Assembly (NCBI RefSeq): GCF_030381805.1
Contig: NZ_JAUDRH010000007.1
Coordinates: 248,001-312,000 of the forward strand
Direction of reading: 5' to 3'
Length of the DNA stretch: 64,000 nt
Source of the DNA: Chlorogloeopsis sp. ULAP01
GTDB lineage: Bacteria > Cyanobacteriota > Cyanobacteriia > Cyanobacteriales > Nostocaceae
The position numbers and the translations under genes were made by a program. The notes below the pieces were generated by a model, which worked only from the letters and a program-made list of their open reading frames with translations, had not been told where the DNA came from and did no database searches. Below, one piece after another: positions 1-9,503 of this stretch (within the stretch, counting starts at the first letter, position 1; each line of letters begins with the position of its first letter).

Positions 1-766
1 CGGTAGTTAAAAGTGCAAACGCTCGCTCAACCCGTTTTTGATAGTCTTGCGGGCAAATAGCAAACCTACCTGCGACAGCCGTCGCCCCCTTTTCATTCAA
101 CAGGTAATCTTCATTAAGTGCAAATAGAACCTGATTAATACACGCCACACTACGGAAACAACAACCTGCTGCGTAAACAACATCATTGCGTGCGATCGCC
201 TTTTTTGCAACCAACAGCGAGAAACTTATTTCCCAGGCGAAAGTATCAATAGTTGCCTTTTTCAGCCCAACTGGATAGGGCTTTGTTTTTGTCTTCAAAG
301 CTTCTAAAACTCCATCAGGATCGTAAAGCGCCTGACAAATAGCAATTTCCCCCATATAAATAGAGGACACAAAGCCATGAGGATGTCCTGGTTGATAATC
401 AATAGTAATGCGTCCTATATGGCAATCATCAATAACACGATTGACCTTTGCCAAATCACGATAGAGAAAATCTACACCTACACCTTCTACCTGTAGCCAA
501 CCGCCGCCGTTAATCCACTTTCCCCATTCACCAATCGCAGTAATCAAATTTTCCCGATGCTGATCATCAAGCTCACAGGCAAGACGATTGAGAGCAATTA
601 AATCGGGTGGGTTTTCTGGATTGTAATAAATCCCCAAATCCACATCTGACTTGTGAGTGTAGTTGCCCCTTGCCCGTGAACCACCCAGTGCGATCGCTGT
701 AATTCCCTCAATGGAACCCAAACTTGAAACAATATGATTGATGAATTGGGGCAATTCCTGATTCAT
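1..766 (-). CDS. Nucleotidyltransferase-domain protein (3' end cut by window)
   Basis: The frame is open from an ATG at 766 down to base 1, so the C-terminus lies outside the window (about 255 residues visible). Near the N-terminus the translation reads GGSRARGN followed by KSDVDLGIYY, the GS...DxD signature of the minimal nucleotidyltransferase (MNT/Pol-beta-like) fold, in which the two aspartates bind metal. The rest is helical, with a long region resembling the C-terminal part of aminoglycoside adenylyltransferase-like proteins. The substrate cannot be read from the sequence. It could be a stand-alone nucleotidyltransferase or an MNT-type antitoxin, but no HEPN partner is visible on the + strand side; its downstream neighbour is off the edge. 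Confidence 0.8.
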   Translation of the reverse strand, partial: MNQELPQFINHIVSSLGSIEGITAIALGGSRARGNYTHKSDVDLGIYYNPENPPDLIALNRLACELDDQHRENLITAIGEWGKWINGGGWLQVEGVGVDFLYRDLAKVNRVIDDCHIGRITIDYQPGHPHGFVSSIYMGEIAICQALYDPDGVLEALKTKTKPYPVGLKKATIDTFAWEISFSLLVAKKAIARNDVVYAAGCCFRSVACINQVLFALNEDYLLNEKGATAVAGRFAICPQDYQKRVERAFALLTT

Positions 767-1271
767 AGAGCGATTGTGAGATTCTTATCGCTGTCATTCT
801 ATATTTTAAAAGCAACGCCACTGAAAGAGATTTGGCGCTCATGAACATATGCTGTGGTCGAGCAATACCTTGATTGTGGCAAGTTTAGAGGATGTTTTAA
901 AAGTTATCTTGTCGGTAACAAAAAGTTTTAGCTCTCCCTAAATCCCCCAAACGGGAACTTTGATTCTGGTTCCCCCTTTTTAAGGGGGTTGGGGGATCAA
1001 TAAGTGGCAAAACTCACAGTCAACTACTGTTCAACAACCTCTTATAGCACCCAACTCTAGCCAATGTAATTATTTTAAAAAGTAATAAAAATAGTTTGAT
1101 TTTCATCAACAACATGATTTAATCAGAAATCAAAAAATAAATTAAAAGTTTAATAAAAAGACACAGTTTCTAGTATTTCCTTTAGGTATTATGTCCTTCA
1201 AGTAGTAAATATATCTCCATCAAATCAAATTATTGAGGGAGAAGAAAGCGCGATTATACTAGGTAAATCAA
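767..1271. other. Intergenic region with a C/G-run hairpin repeat
   Basis: This 505-bp gap separates the divergent nucleotidyltransferase and Ser/Thr kinase genes and should hold promoters for both. It contains a perfect hairpin, CCCCCTT (972-978), TTT, AAGGGGG (982-988), followed by a G-rich tail, an arrangement typical of interspersed cyanobacterial repeats. The last 200 bases before 1272 are strongly AT-rich. I see no further gene in it. Confidence 0.55.
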
Positions 1272-3692
1272 ATGCAAGGAAGTGTATTAGACAAGCGCTA
1301 CGAGATTATTCAGCCTTTGGGACGGGGGTTTTTTGGCGCAACTTACCTTGCTAAAGATATCCGAAGAATGGGTCGTCAGTGTGTAGTTAAGCACTTACAA
1401 CCAGGAAGTAATGACCCATACACACTGCAAGAAGCAAAAAAGCTCTTTGAATCAGAGGCAAGAACTCTAGAAAAATTGGGTCAACACGATCAGATACCCG
1501 ATCTACTGGATTACTTTCAAGAGAATAACGAATTTTATTTAGTACAGGAATTAGTAGAAGGCTATCCTCTAAATACAGAAATACTGTCTAATCAGAAATT
1601 ATCAGAAACCGAAGTTACCTTGATTGTTAAGGATGTTCTAGAGGTACTAAGCTATGTACACAAATGCCAGGTGATTCACCGTGACATCAAACCCAATAAT
1701 TTGATGCGACGGCACAAAGATAGAAAGATAGTTCTAATTGATTTTGGAGCAGTTAAACAAGTTCGGACTCAAGTAGTTAATGCTCAAGGGCAGACAAGCT
1801 TCACTCAGGTAATTGGTACTCCTGGTTATATGCCCGATGAACAACTCAGAGGTCAACCACAGTTTAATAGTGATATATACGCCGTAGGAATAACAGCAAT
1901 TCAAGCATTGACTGGAGTAGCACCAACAGAATTACTCTCAGATCCGCGTACAGGTGAAGTTATTTGGCATGGATTGGTAAAGATAAATCCTGAATTGAGA
2001 AAAATTTTAGACAAGATGGTGCGATCGCACTGGATGGATCGCTATCAATCTGTAGATGAAGTACTGCAAGACTTACAAAAATTATCAGCACGGCAAACTA
2101 CTTTGCCACCTCCGCCTCCACCTCGAAAATTCAAGTTAATAATCGGTAGTGCAATCTTAGTTTTGGGGTTAGGGGGATTAGGAAGTCTTGCATATCTCAA
2201 CTCTGTTTCCAGCCAAACTGAAAAATTATTCAAGGAAGGTGTAGAAAAGGTTGAAAAACAAGACTGGAAGTCAGCGATCGCTGATTTCGACAAAGTTATT
2301 CAAAGTAATCCCAGCAATGGCGAAGCTTATTTATATCGGGGTAATGCTTACTATCAGCTAAAGGAGTCAAAAAAAGCGATTGAGGATTACACCCAAGCAC
2401 TACGCTATTTAGTTAAAAAAGTTGCTGGTATTGGTGTGCAGTGGCAAATCGATCCACAAAGCAAAGCACTAACTATTCTCAGTGTCCAAGAAAACTCTCC
2501 AGCAGCACAGGCAGGAATCAAAGCAGGCGATCAAATTCTGACAATTGATGGCAATTCGACCAAAAATATCACTGTAGAAGAAGCAACTAAGCAAATTCAA
2601 AGTGGCAAGAATGGTACTCCAGTAACACTGCGTATTGGACGTGAAGGCGGTGAATTTACGCTCACGTTCAACCGAATCGACATAGTTAATCGCAAGTATG
2701 CTGAAGCTTATCACAAACGAGGTCATGCCCACTATCAATTAGGAGATAAACAGGCATCGGTTGAAGATTATACTCAGGCAATTCAAGCTGATTCTAACTT
2801 CGATCAAGCTTACTATAGCCGTGGATATGTTCGTTACTATGACTTAAGCGAGAAACAAGCAGCTATAGATGACTATAACCAAGCAATTCGGCTCAATCCA
2901 AACTATACTGCTGCCTATATTAATCGAGGTCATGTCCGCTTGGACTTGGGCAACAAACAAGCAGCTATAGATGATTACAATCAAGCAATTAGTATCAATT
3001 CTAACTATTCTCTAGCCTATTACAGTCGAGGTAATGTCCGCTTTGACTTGGGCAACAAACAAGCAGCAATTGAAGATTACACACGAGCCATTGAAGCCAA
3101 TAGTGATTGGGGTACCATTAGTCTCGTTGATGCTTACTTCAAACGTGGTTTTGCTTACCAAGATTTAGGAAATCAACGTACAGCAATTGAAGATTACAAT
3201 CAAGCAATTCGGCTCAATCCCAAGTATGCCGCAGCCTATAACAATCGAGGTAATGCACGCTCAGAGCTAGGTAATAAACAAGCAGCTCTAGAAGATTACA
3301 ATGAGGCAATACGTATTAACCCTAACTATTATCTTGCTTATTACAACCGTGGTCTAGTTTATCAAGAAAGAGGAAACAAACAAGCAGCTATAGAAGATTA
3401 CACGCAGGCAATACGTATTAATCCTAACTATGAATCTGCCTACTACAACAGAGGTTTAGCTCACCAAGACAGTGGAGACAAACAAGCAGCCATAGACGAC
3501 TATACCAAAGCAATCAGCATTAATCCCAATAAAGCCAATGCCTATTACAACAGGGGTATCGTTCGCTCTCAGTTAGGAGAAAAACAAAGCGCGATCGCAG
3601 ATTATCAAAAAGCTGCCCAACTGTATCAGGAGCAAGGAAAAACAAAAGATTATCAAAATGCTCTCACACGCATCAGCTTGCTTCAGCGTTAG
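1272..3692 (+). CDS. Membrane Ser/Thr protein kinase with PDZ domain and TPR array
   Basis: An 806-residue Hanks-type kinase. The glycine loop GRGFFGATY (17-25), Lys40 in VVKHL, HRDIKPNN (136-143) and DFG (157-159) are all present, so catalysis looks intact. A proline run (279-285) leads to one membrane segment (about 289-309), placing the remainder outside the cytoplasm or in the lumen. That part has one TPR pair (about 316-378), a PDZ domain (about 385-468, with GIKAGDQILTIDG typical of HtrA/Ctp-type PDZ), and about nine more TPRs to 790. Kinase-TPR fusions are common in filamentous cyanobacteria; a PDZ inserted inside the TPR array is less usual. The ATG start follows a long AT-rich leader. 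Substrates are unknown. Confidence 0.93.
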   Translation: MQGSVLDKRYEIIQPLGRGFFGATYLAKDIRRMGRQCVVKHLQPGSNDPYTLQEAKKLFESEARTLEKLGQHDQIPDLLDYFQENNEFYLVQELVEGYPLNTEILSNQKLSETEVTLIVKDVLEVLSYVHKCQVIHRDIKPNNLMRRHKDRKIVLIDFGAVKQVRTQVVNAQGQTSFTQVIGTPGYMPDEQLRGQPQFNSDIYAVGITAIQALTGVAPTELLSDPRTGEVIWHGLVKINPELRKILDKMVRSHWMDRYQSVDEVLQDLQKLSARQTTLPPPPPPRKFKLIIGSAILVLGLGGLGSLAYLNSVSSQTEKLFKEGVEKVEKQDWKSAIADFDKVIQSNPSNGEAYLYRGNAYYQLKESKKAIEDYTQALRYLVKKVAGIGVQWQIDPQSKALTILSVQENSPAAQAGIKAGDQILTIDGNSTKNITVEEATKQIQSGKNGTPVTLRIGREGGEFTLTFNRIDIVNRKYAEAYHKRGHAHYQLGDKQASVEDYTQAIQADSNFDQAYYSRGYVRYYDLSEKQAAIDDYNQAIRLNPNYTAAYINRGHVRLDLGNKQAAIDDYNQAISINSNYSLAYYSRGNVRFDLGNKQAAIEDYTRAIEANSDWGTISLVDAYFKRGFAYQDLGNQRTAIEDYNQAIRLNPKYAAAYNNRGNARSELGNKQAALEDYNEAIRINPNYYLAYYNRGLVYQERGNKQAAIEDYTQAIRINPNYESAYYNRGLAHQDSGDKQAAIDDYTKAISINPNKANAYYNRGIVRSQLGEKQSAIADYQKAAQLYQEQGKTKDYQNALTRISLLQR

Positions 3693-4009
3693 TTAAGAAG
3701 GCAGTCCCGATGAAACAAGTTTCATAAGCCTTGCTTGCATGAAAGTGTTTCTCTCCCCCCAACTTCCTCAACCTCCCCATCTCCCCCTGCTCTTTCAAGT
3801 CAGAAGGAAATTAAGACAGGCAGAGAGGGAGCAAGGGGCTAGAAAAAGTTGGTTTAATTAGCCTGCCTCCGGCGTCTATGTTTGTATAGCCGTACCCTTG
3901 TAGGGTATCGGAATATTGTAAAAAATCATGAAAAATCAAATCCCAAGGTTGAAATAACGATTATGACTTGTGAAGTCTAAATTTAGCTTTTATTTTTGAG
4001 AGTTTAACT
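3693..4009. other. Intergenic region, no gene seen
   Basis: This 317-bp gap contains a pyrimidine-rich stretch (about 3750-3795, CTCCCC/CCTCCC runs) and a purine-rich stretch (about 3803-3845) that are partly complementary and could fold together. The segment next to 4010 is AT-rich and probably carries the antiporter promoter. No coding frame is convincing. Confidence 0.45.
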
Positions 4010-5218
4010 TTGTTATCATCATTATTCGCTGTTAATACTGCTTCCGGCACCCCATTACCATTAACTGATCCAGTTTATATTTTTTGTATTTTATTGTTAG
4101 CGATCGCCACAGCACCCCTAATCGCCAAACTACTGCGTCTGCCACCTTTAGTTGTACTAATTATATTAGGTGCTATCTTAGGTTCCAATGTTCTAGGAAT
4201 CTTAGCGCGAGACAGTCAATTAATTCTGTTAGAAAAAATAGGTCTGCTGTATATTATGTTGTTAGCAGGCTTACAAATGGATTTAAGTAAATTTAGACAA
4301 GTGGGAGTGCGATCGCTAATTTTTGGGTTACTCACATTTGGTCTACCCTTAACAATAGGCATTGTATCCGGTCATGGGCTGACAACGAGCTTTTTAGGCA
4401 GCGCACTTTTAGGAATTCTCTATTCTCCTCATACTTTGGTTTCTTATCCAATCGTGACGGTTTTAGGAATCGTGCAAAAAGAAGCTGTTGCAGTTGCTAT
4501 TGGCGGCACAATCGTTACATCAATTCTCACCCTCAGTGGTTTATCAATTGTACAAGCGATCGCAGGTGGTAGCGTCGGAATTCTTTTGTGGATTAAGTTA
4601 CTAATTCTGTTACCGTTACTAGTGCTAATCTGTCTTTGGGGTATACCTAAATTTGGACAGCGTTTTCTTTTCAATCAATCAGTACCATCTCTGAGCAATC
4701 AATTTATCTTCATTCTCGGTTGCCTATTTTTAACAGCAAGTGCTGCACTCTTACTAGGTGTTGATTCTATTGTTGGAGCCTTTATAGCTGGATTATCTTT
4801 GAATCCTCTGATTAAGAATGAAAAAACTTTAATGGAACGGGTTGAATTTGTCGGTAACAGCCTATTTATTCCTGCATTTTTAATCTCCGTAGGGATTTTA
4901 TCTAACCCACGAATTTTATTTACTCATCCAGAAAATTTAGGACTTGCCCTGATTGTGGTAACAGGAGCAGTAGGCGGTAAATTTCTCGCAGCTTGGATTG
5001 CTGGGCTTTTCTTTCGCTACTCCTTTGCAGAGATAATGACAATCTTAGGCTTAACAATGTCTCGCGCAGCTTTAGTATTGGTAGTAGCTCTGTATGGCAA
5101 ACAGGTAGGATTGCTAAATGAGGGTTTATTTAATGCCATCATTTTTTATATTTTAATTACCTGTTTGATTGGCCCTTTAGTGACAAATTATTTTGGCAAA
5201 AAAGTTGCAGGCAATTAA
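4010..5218 (+). CDS. Cation/proton antiporter, CPA2 (KefB/NapA-like), membrane domain only
   Basis: 402 residues, almost entirely hydrophobic, giving about 11-12 membrane segments. Motifs such as LLRLPPLVVLIILGAILG near residue 45 and FIAGLSLNPLI near 255 are typical of monovalent cation:proton antiporter-2 proteins, which exchange Na+ or K+ for H+. Unlike the other two antiporters in this window it ends right after the last membrane helix and has no cytoplasmic USP-like or TrkA-N domain. The start is a TTG at 4010, the first start in the frame before the first helix; an internal start is possible. It precedes a second antiporter gene in the same direction by 345 bp. Confidence 0.85.
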   Translation: MLSSLFAVNTASGTPLPLTDPVYIFCILLLAIATAPLIAKLLRLPPLVVLIILGAILGSNVLGILARDSQLILLEKIGLLYIMLLAGLQMDLSKFRQVGVRSLIFGLLTFGLPLTIGIVSGHGLTTSFLGSALLGILYSPHTLVSYPIVTVLGIVQKEAVAVAIGGTIVTSILTLSGLSIVQAIAGGSVGILLWIKLLILLPLLVLICLWGIPKFGQRFLFNQSVPSLSNQFIFILGCLFLTASAALLLGVDSIVGAFIAGLSLNPLIKNEKTLMERVEFVGNSLFIPAFLISVGILSNPRILFTHPENLGLALIVVTGAVGGKFLAAWIAGLFFRYSFAEIMTILGLTMSRAALVLVVALYGKQVGLLNEGLFNAIIFYILITCLIGPLVTNYFGKKVAGN

Positions 5219-5238
5219 TACTAATTTTAGATTTTGGA

Positions 5239-5279
5239 GCCACTGCGTTGCGGAGGTTCCCTCCGTTGTAGCAAGTGGC
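5239..5279. repeat. Interspersed palindromic repeat
   Basis: Nested inverted repeats: GCCACT (5239-5244) pairs with AGTGGC (5274-5279), and CGGAGG (5251-5256), TTC, CCTCCG (5260-5265) forms the inner hairpin. The segment CTCCGTTGTAGC recurs near 44030 in another gene gap, so this belongs to a dispersed repeat family rather than a single-gene terminator. It lies within the 345-bp gap 5219-5563 between the two antiporter genes. Confidence 0.7.
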
Positions 5280-5304
5280 GTGATTTTGGATTAAAAGACT
5301 TTCT

Positions 5305-5319
5305 ATACCAATTTGGTAT
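5305..5319. repeat. Short palindrome ATACCAA-T-TTGGTAT
   Basis: A perfect 7-bp inverted repeat around one central base, in the gap before the second antiporter gene. A related partial copy (ATACCAATTTTGG) lies just after the response-regulator gene near 55700, so it is probably a repeat unit rather than a specific operator. The rest of the gap to 5563 shows no gene; a GAGGAAACT ribosome site precedes the ATG at 5564. Confidence 0.5.
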
Positions 5320-5563
5320 CAGCAGATGAAATATCTTTGTCAGTATAGTTTGCTTAAGTAGGTGGACATAATTAAATGTAAAATGCCACTTGTAGACAGC
5401 TTACGAAAACAGTCTTTTACCTATTGCCTTCCGTCTCCTGCTTAACAAGAATTAATATTCTCATCAACTGCGAAAAAAAGCTAAATGAGCTACAACAGTT
5501 GACATATTCAAGCGATTTAAAGAATCATCTTAGGAACACCGGATAGTCGCTTGTGAGGAAACT

Positions 5564-7747
5564 ATGCACACAGTTGTTCTCGTTTTGATAGAGGTGCTAA
5601 TTGTTATTGGGCTGTCTCGGCTAGTAGGATTGGCATTCCGGTGGATTAACCAACCGCTCGTCATTGGTGAAATTGTAGCTGGAATTATGCTTGGCCCTTC
5701 TTTTTTTGGCTTAATTGCTCCAGGGCTAGCAGCAACTTTGTTTCCAGCCCAAACAGCCCCCTTCCTGAATGTTTTATCTCAGGTAGGGCTAATCTTTTTT
5801 ATGTTTTTGATTGGATTGGAACTAAATCCTAAATACATTAGTGGCAATTTAGAAATAGCAATTTTGACTTCCCATGTCAGTATTTTAGTACCGTTTTCCT
5901 TAGGAACTCTGCTAGCAGTACTAATTTATCCTTTACTTTCTAATGCTAGTGTGTCGTTTACAGCCTTCGCCCTTTTTTTGGGAGCAGCAATGTCGATTAC
6001 TGCTTTTCCTGTACTGGCACGAATTATTACCGAGAACAACTTGCAGAGAACGCGATTAGGTACTTTAGCGCTAACTTGTGCTGCTGTGGATGATCTGACT
6101 GCTTGGTGCATATTAGCAGTGGCGATCGCTGTAGCACGTACCGGAACTATTGCTAGTGCTTTTCCTACAATTGCAGAGAGTTTGGTATACATAGGCGTAA
6201 TGGTGACACTAGGACGAATTTTTCTGTCTCGCCTGGCTACCTACTATCGTCGCACCGGACGCCTCAATCATTTTGTTCTCGCCTTAATTTATATTGGCGT
6301 AATTGCTTCGGCGCTGATCACCGAACTAATTGGCATTCACCTAATCTTTGGGGCATTTTTACTAGGGGCAATTATGCCTAAGAATGCAGGTTTGGTGAGA
6401 GAATTGGCAACAAAAACCGAAGATTTTGTCTTAATATTCCTGCTACCAGTATTTTTTGCTTACAGTGGGTTGCGGACAGAAATTGGCTTGCTCAATCGCC
6501 CTGAATTATGGATTTTGTGTGTATTAGTACTTGCAGTGGCGATCGCGGGTAAATATATCGGCACCTATGTAGCAGCCAGAGTTAGTGGCATTGAAAAGCG
6601 AGAAGCTTCTGCCCTTGGTTGGCTAATGAATACTCGTGGCTTGACTGAGCTAATAGTCCTTAACATTGGTTTGGAGTTAGGAGTAATTTCGCCCTTGCTC
6701 TTCACCATGTTGGTAATTATGGCGTTGGTAACGACATTTATGACATCGCCACTACTAGAGTGGACTTATCCGAAAAAGCTGATCAAATTAGATGTAGTAG
6801 AAGCAGAATCTGAAGTAGAGACAGTTGTAGAAACTACTGTTAGTGGAGATAATTTTAGTCGTCCTTACCGAATTTTAGTGCCAATCGCCAATCCTGACAC
6901 TCAAAAAGGTTTGGTGCAACTAGCAACAGCGATCGCAATTAACAATATACATCCCGCCACTGTTAACCCCCTCAGCTTGATCGAACTAGAGGAAGATTAT
7001 GCCTTTGAGAGTACCCCCGTTGAAGCAGATAGATTAATTCAACAGCGTCGCCAACATTTAGAAGAGTTGATTCAACGCTTAGAACCACCAACAGTTCGTT
7101 CCTATGTGCATCCCATCATTCGCGTGTCTAATAACGTTGCACGGGAAACTGCTCAAATTGCCGCACTTGAACAAGCTGATTTAATTATCGTCGGCTGGCA
7201 TCGCCCTGCTTTTAGTAACAATCGTTTAGGTGGACGAGTTGGTCAAATTTTAACCAGTGTACCTGTCGATGTTGCGGTGTTTATAGACAGAGGAGAAGAG
7301 CGGTTAGAAAGTTTGCTAGTTCCTTATTCTGCCAATATTCACGATGATTTAGCTTTGATACTTGCTCTAAGATTATTAGTAAATCGTGATACTAGTCACT
7401 TACAAATTTTACAGGTAGTATCAGAGCATCAAGTCAAAGATGAATTGAGTTATGAGTTTCGTTCTTTAATCGAGCAAATGCCTGGCAGGATTAGCGATCG
7501 CATTGACTTTATCACCGTTGCAGCTACAGAGCCAATCCAAGCCGTCGTTGCAGCCTCACAAAACGCCGGTCTCACCATTGCAGGTACAAGTCGTGCTTGG
7601 GGTATAGAACGTCAAACGCTAGGAAGATACACAGATGAACTAGCAATTCAGTGCCGCTCTTCCCTGCTCATCACTCGCCGTTATAGCCAAGTTACTTCTC
7701 ATCTCGCCTCAGTGCTTGCTGAAATAAAGTCGGAAGTTACAAATTAG
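5564..7747 (+). CDS. Cation/proton antiporter with C-terminal universal-stress-like domains
   Basis: 727 residues. About 1-400 form a CPA2 sodium/hydrogen exchanger membrane domain (a dozen hydrophobic segments; the second half contains HLIFGAFLLGAIMP and GWLMNTRGLTELIVL, conserved in KefB/NhaS-type exchangers). After a charged linker (about 405-430) the cytoplasmic part has two regions resembling universal stress protein folds (about 434-585 and 588-720), probably regulatory. The ATG is preceded by GAGGAAA. The preceding antiporter gene points the same way, suggesting related roles in Na+/K+/pH homeostasis. The transported ion cannot be read from sequence alone. Confidence 0.9.
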   Translation: MHTVVLVLIEVLIVIGLSRLVGLAFRWINQPLVIGEIVAGIMLGPSFFGLIAPGLAATLFPAQTAPFLNVLSQVGLIFFMFLIGLELNPKYISGNLEIAILTSHVSILVPFSLGTLLAVLIYPLLSNASVSFTAFALFLGAAMSITAFPVLARIITENNLQRTRLGTLALTCAAVDDLTAWCILAVAIAVARTGTIASAFPTIAESLVYIGVMVTLGRIFLSRLATYYRRTGRLNHFVLALIYIGVIASALITELIGIHLIFGAFLLGAIMPKNAGLVRELATKTEDFVLIFLLPVFFAYSGLRTEIGLLNRPELWILCVLVLAVAIAGKYIGTYVAARVSGIEKREASALGWLMNTRGLTELIVLNIGLELGVISPLLFTMLVIMALVTTFMTSPLLEWTYPKKLIKLDVVEAESEVETVVETTVSGDNFSRPYRILVPIANPDTQKGLVQLATAIAINNIHPATVNPLSLIELEEDYAFESTPVEADRLIQQRRQHLEELIQRLEPPTVRSYVHPIIRVSNNVARETAQIAALEQADLIIVGWHRPAFSNNRLGGRVGQILTSVPVDVAVFIDRGEERLESLLVPYSANIHDDLALILALRLLVNRDTSHLQILQVVSEHQVKDELSYEFRSLIEQMPGRISDRIDFITVAATEPIQAVVAASQNAGLTIAGTSRAWGIERQTLGRYTDELAIQCRSSLLITRRYSQVTSHLASVLAEIKSEVTN

Positions 7748-7890
7748 ATAAGGGCTTAGGGGCTAGGGCAATGGGCAATACCCAATTCCCGATTCACGCT
7801 TGCCCAAATTAAATACCCAATTCCCAATCCCCGATTCCTGTTCCCCCAAGCCTCTCTACGAGTAATTCAGTAATCAAATCGGATTACTAT
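7748..7890. repeat. Low-complexity CCCAATTCCC-type spacer
   Basis: The gap after the antiporter repeats variants of CCCAATTCCC/CCCGATTC several times and begins with the complementary type GGGCTTAGGGGCTAGGG, so the transcript could fold on itself. It resembles the spacers at 17163-17247, 18431-18550, 40312-40405 and 41574-41648. Confidence 0.55.
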
Positions 7891-8424
7891 ATGCATCATT
7901 TCAACTTTAAATCTTTAAGCTTTTACAGTATAGCGATCGGTTCAGTTTTGCTTTTATTTAAAACTGTAACTACCTATGGAGAAAAAAATCTTCAGGCTCC
8001 TCCCCAAATTAACGGTCATTATCGTATAGTGTTGACAGAAAAATTATCCCCTTGCAACCAATCAAATCCAATATTATTGAATCTTTATCAATCGGGAATT
8101 TATTTAAACGGGTTTTTATCATCAGCAAACACTAGTACTGAAAAACTTTCTGCTGTAAGTCAAGCTAACCAATATCTCACAGGCAAATATCAAAATTCAA
8201 CAGCAAGTTTATCTGGGCAAGTTTCTGATTCTGTACTTTGTAATAACGCAAATATAGAAACACAAGCAAATACCAAGCAAAAGAAGAATTCTCGTAGCCC
8301 AATTCGTCTATATATGCAACTAGTTACTCAAGAAAATTTCACAGGTCAAATCATTGTTGGTAATTTTCCTAAAGCAGTCAAATTTACTGCCACATTACAA
8401 CAATATCGGGAAAAATCTCAGTAA
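7891..8424 (+). CDS. Hypothetical exported protein
   Basis: 177 residues with an N-terminal hydrophobic stretch (about 10-24, FYSIAIGSVLLLF) consistent with a signal peptide or membrane anchor, then a polar, Ser/Asn/Gln-rich domain predicted to be periplasmic. I do not recognise a family. The 55-bp gap to the following AMIN-domain gene in the same direction suggests co-transcription and a shared envelope role, which is inference. The start is the ATG at 7891; no strong ribosome site is visible. Confidence 0.7.
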   Translation: MHHFNFKSLSFYSIAIGSVLLLFKTVTTYGEKNLQAPPQINGHYRIVLTEKLSPCNQSNPILLNLYQSGIYLNGFLSSANTSTEKLSAVSQANQYLTGKYQNSTASLSGQVSDSVLCNNANIETQANTKQKKNSRSPIRLYMQLVTQENFTGQIIVGNFPKAVKFTATLQQYREKSQ

Positions 8425-8478
8425 TCAAACAGCCATTAAAAACAAACTCAATTGACTTAACCAGTAAAGGATAATCTC

Positions 8479-9354
8479 ATGGCAAAGCAATTCAAGAATA
8501 AATTATTTTGTCAGTGCTGGAGCAAGTATTTATTTCAGATAAACTTATTTGCCTTTTATACAATCTTTACCCTTGATGCTGGCATTAGTACTGCCGAATC
8601 AATTGCCAAATTGGAAGATTGGCGCTTTGATCCAAAAGTAGCCCAGTTGGAAATTAGCCTATCAGCACCTTCACAACCACACTTCTTTTATCTCTCCCAG
8701 CCTCCTCGCATTGTTGTTGATTTACCAACTACTAAATTAGGTTATGTTTCTACTCAAAAAAACTACTCAGGAGCTATAACAAGCATCCGTGTTTCTCAAT
8801 TTGACACAGATATAACTCGTATTGTAATCGACTTAGCACCCGGTACTATTTTCAATCCCAACCACATACAACTAAAAGCATTATCTCGCCAAAATCCTAC
8901 ACGTTGGATTTTACGTCCATTTCCAGTAGGAAATAGTACATCTTTAATACCTGAAAAGTCTCCACCTCCACCTAGTAGCTCATCCCCCACTCCGGGTTTA
9001 TACAACTCACCAGCTTCGACTAACTCCACACCAAATTCAGGTAAATATAACCCACTATCACCTTCTAATAACACAACACCAAACCCAAATTTATACTATC
9101 CACCACCACCGACAAATAACTCCTCACAACAACCCTTGGTTACTGTACCACCTCTAGTTCCTAATAGTTCTTCTCAAACACCTAACTCTGTTCTTCCGCC
9201 ACCGATTTTCCCAAATCAGCCCGGTAATTTGAACAATATTCCTTTTTTTCCAACTCCTAATTTACCAGTGCCAACCGCTCCTAAAAATCGGCACATTGAT
9301 CCTGGTTCTAAAATTATTGAATTTGGGCAACCTCTACCTAGCCCAACTAAGTAA
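8479..9354 (+). CDS. AMIN-domain exported protein with Pro/Asn/Ser-rich tail
   Basis: 291 residues. A hydrophobic segment (about 18-36) looks like a signal sequence. Residues about 42-150 resemble the AMIN domain (LEDWRFDPKVAQLEISLS, then PPRIVVDLP and SIRVSQFD...TRIVIDL), which in AmiC/PilQ-type proteins directs localisation to septa or binds peptidoglycan. Residues 155-291 are low complexity, rich in proline, asparagine and serine, with no catalytic domain, so this may be a targeting or structural protein. An unrelated exported protein precedes it. Function beyond cell-wall association is not supported. Confidence 0.8.
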   Translation: MAKQFKNKLFCQCWSKYLFQINLFAFYTIFTLDAGISTAESIAKLEDWRFDPKVAQLEISLSAPSQPHFFYLSQPPRIVVDLPTTKLGYVSTQKNYSGAITSIRVSQFDTDITRIVIDLAPGTIFNPNHIQLKALSRQNPTRWILRPFPVGNSTSLIPEKSPPPPSSSSPTPGLYNSPASTNSTPNSGKYNPLSPSNNTTPNPNLYYPPPPTNNSSQQPLVTVPPLVPNSSSQTPNSVLPPPIFPNQPGNLNNIPFFPTPNLPVPTAPKNRHIDPGSKIIEFGQPLPSPTK

Positions 9355-9503
9355 AGTTAGCAGTTAGTTCAAACTCATTTTATTTAGATTTTGGATTGGC
9401 TCTACGGATAAATCTGGAGGCTTGTACTGTTCTATCAAAGAAGATAAATCAAAAATCAAAATAAACTATTATTGACTATTGACTCATGATTCATAACTCA
9501 TGA

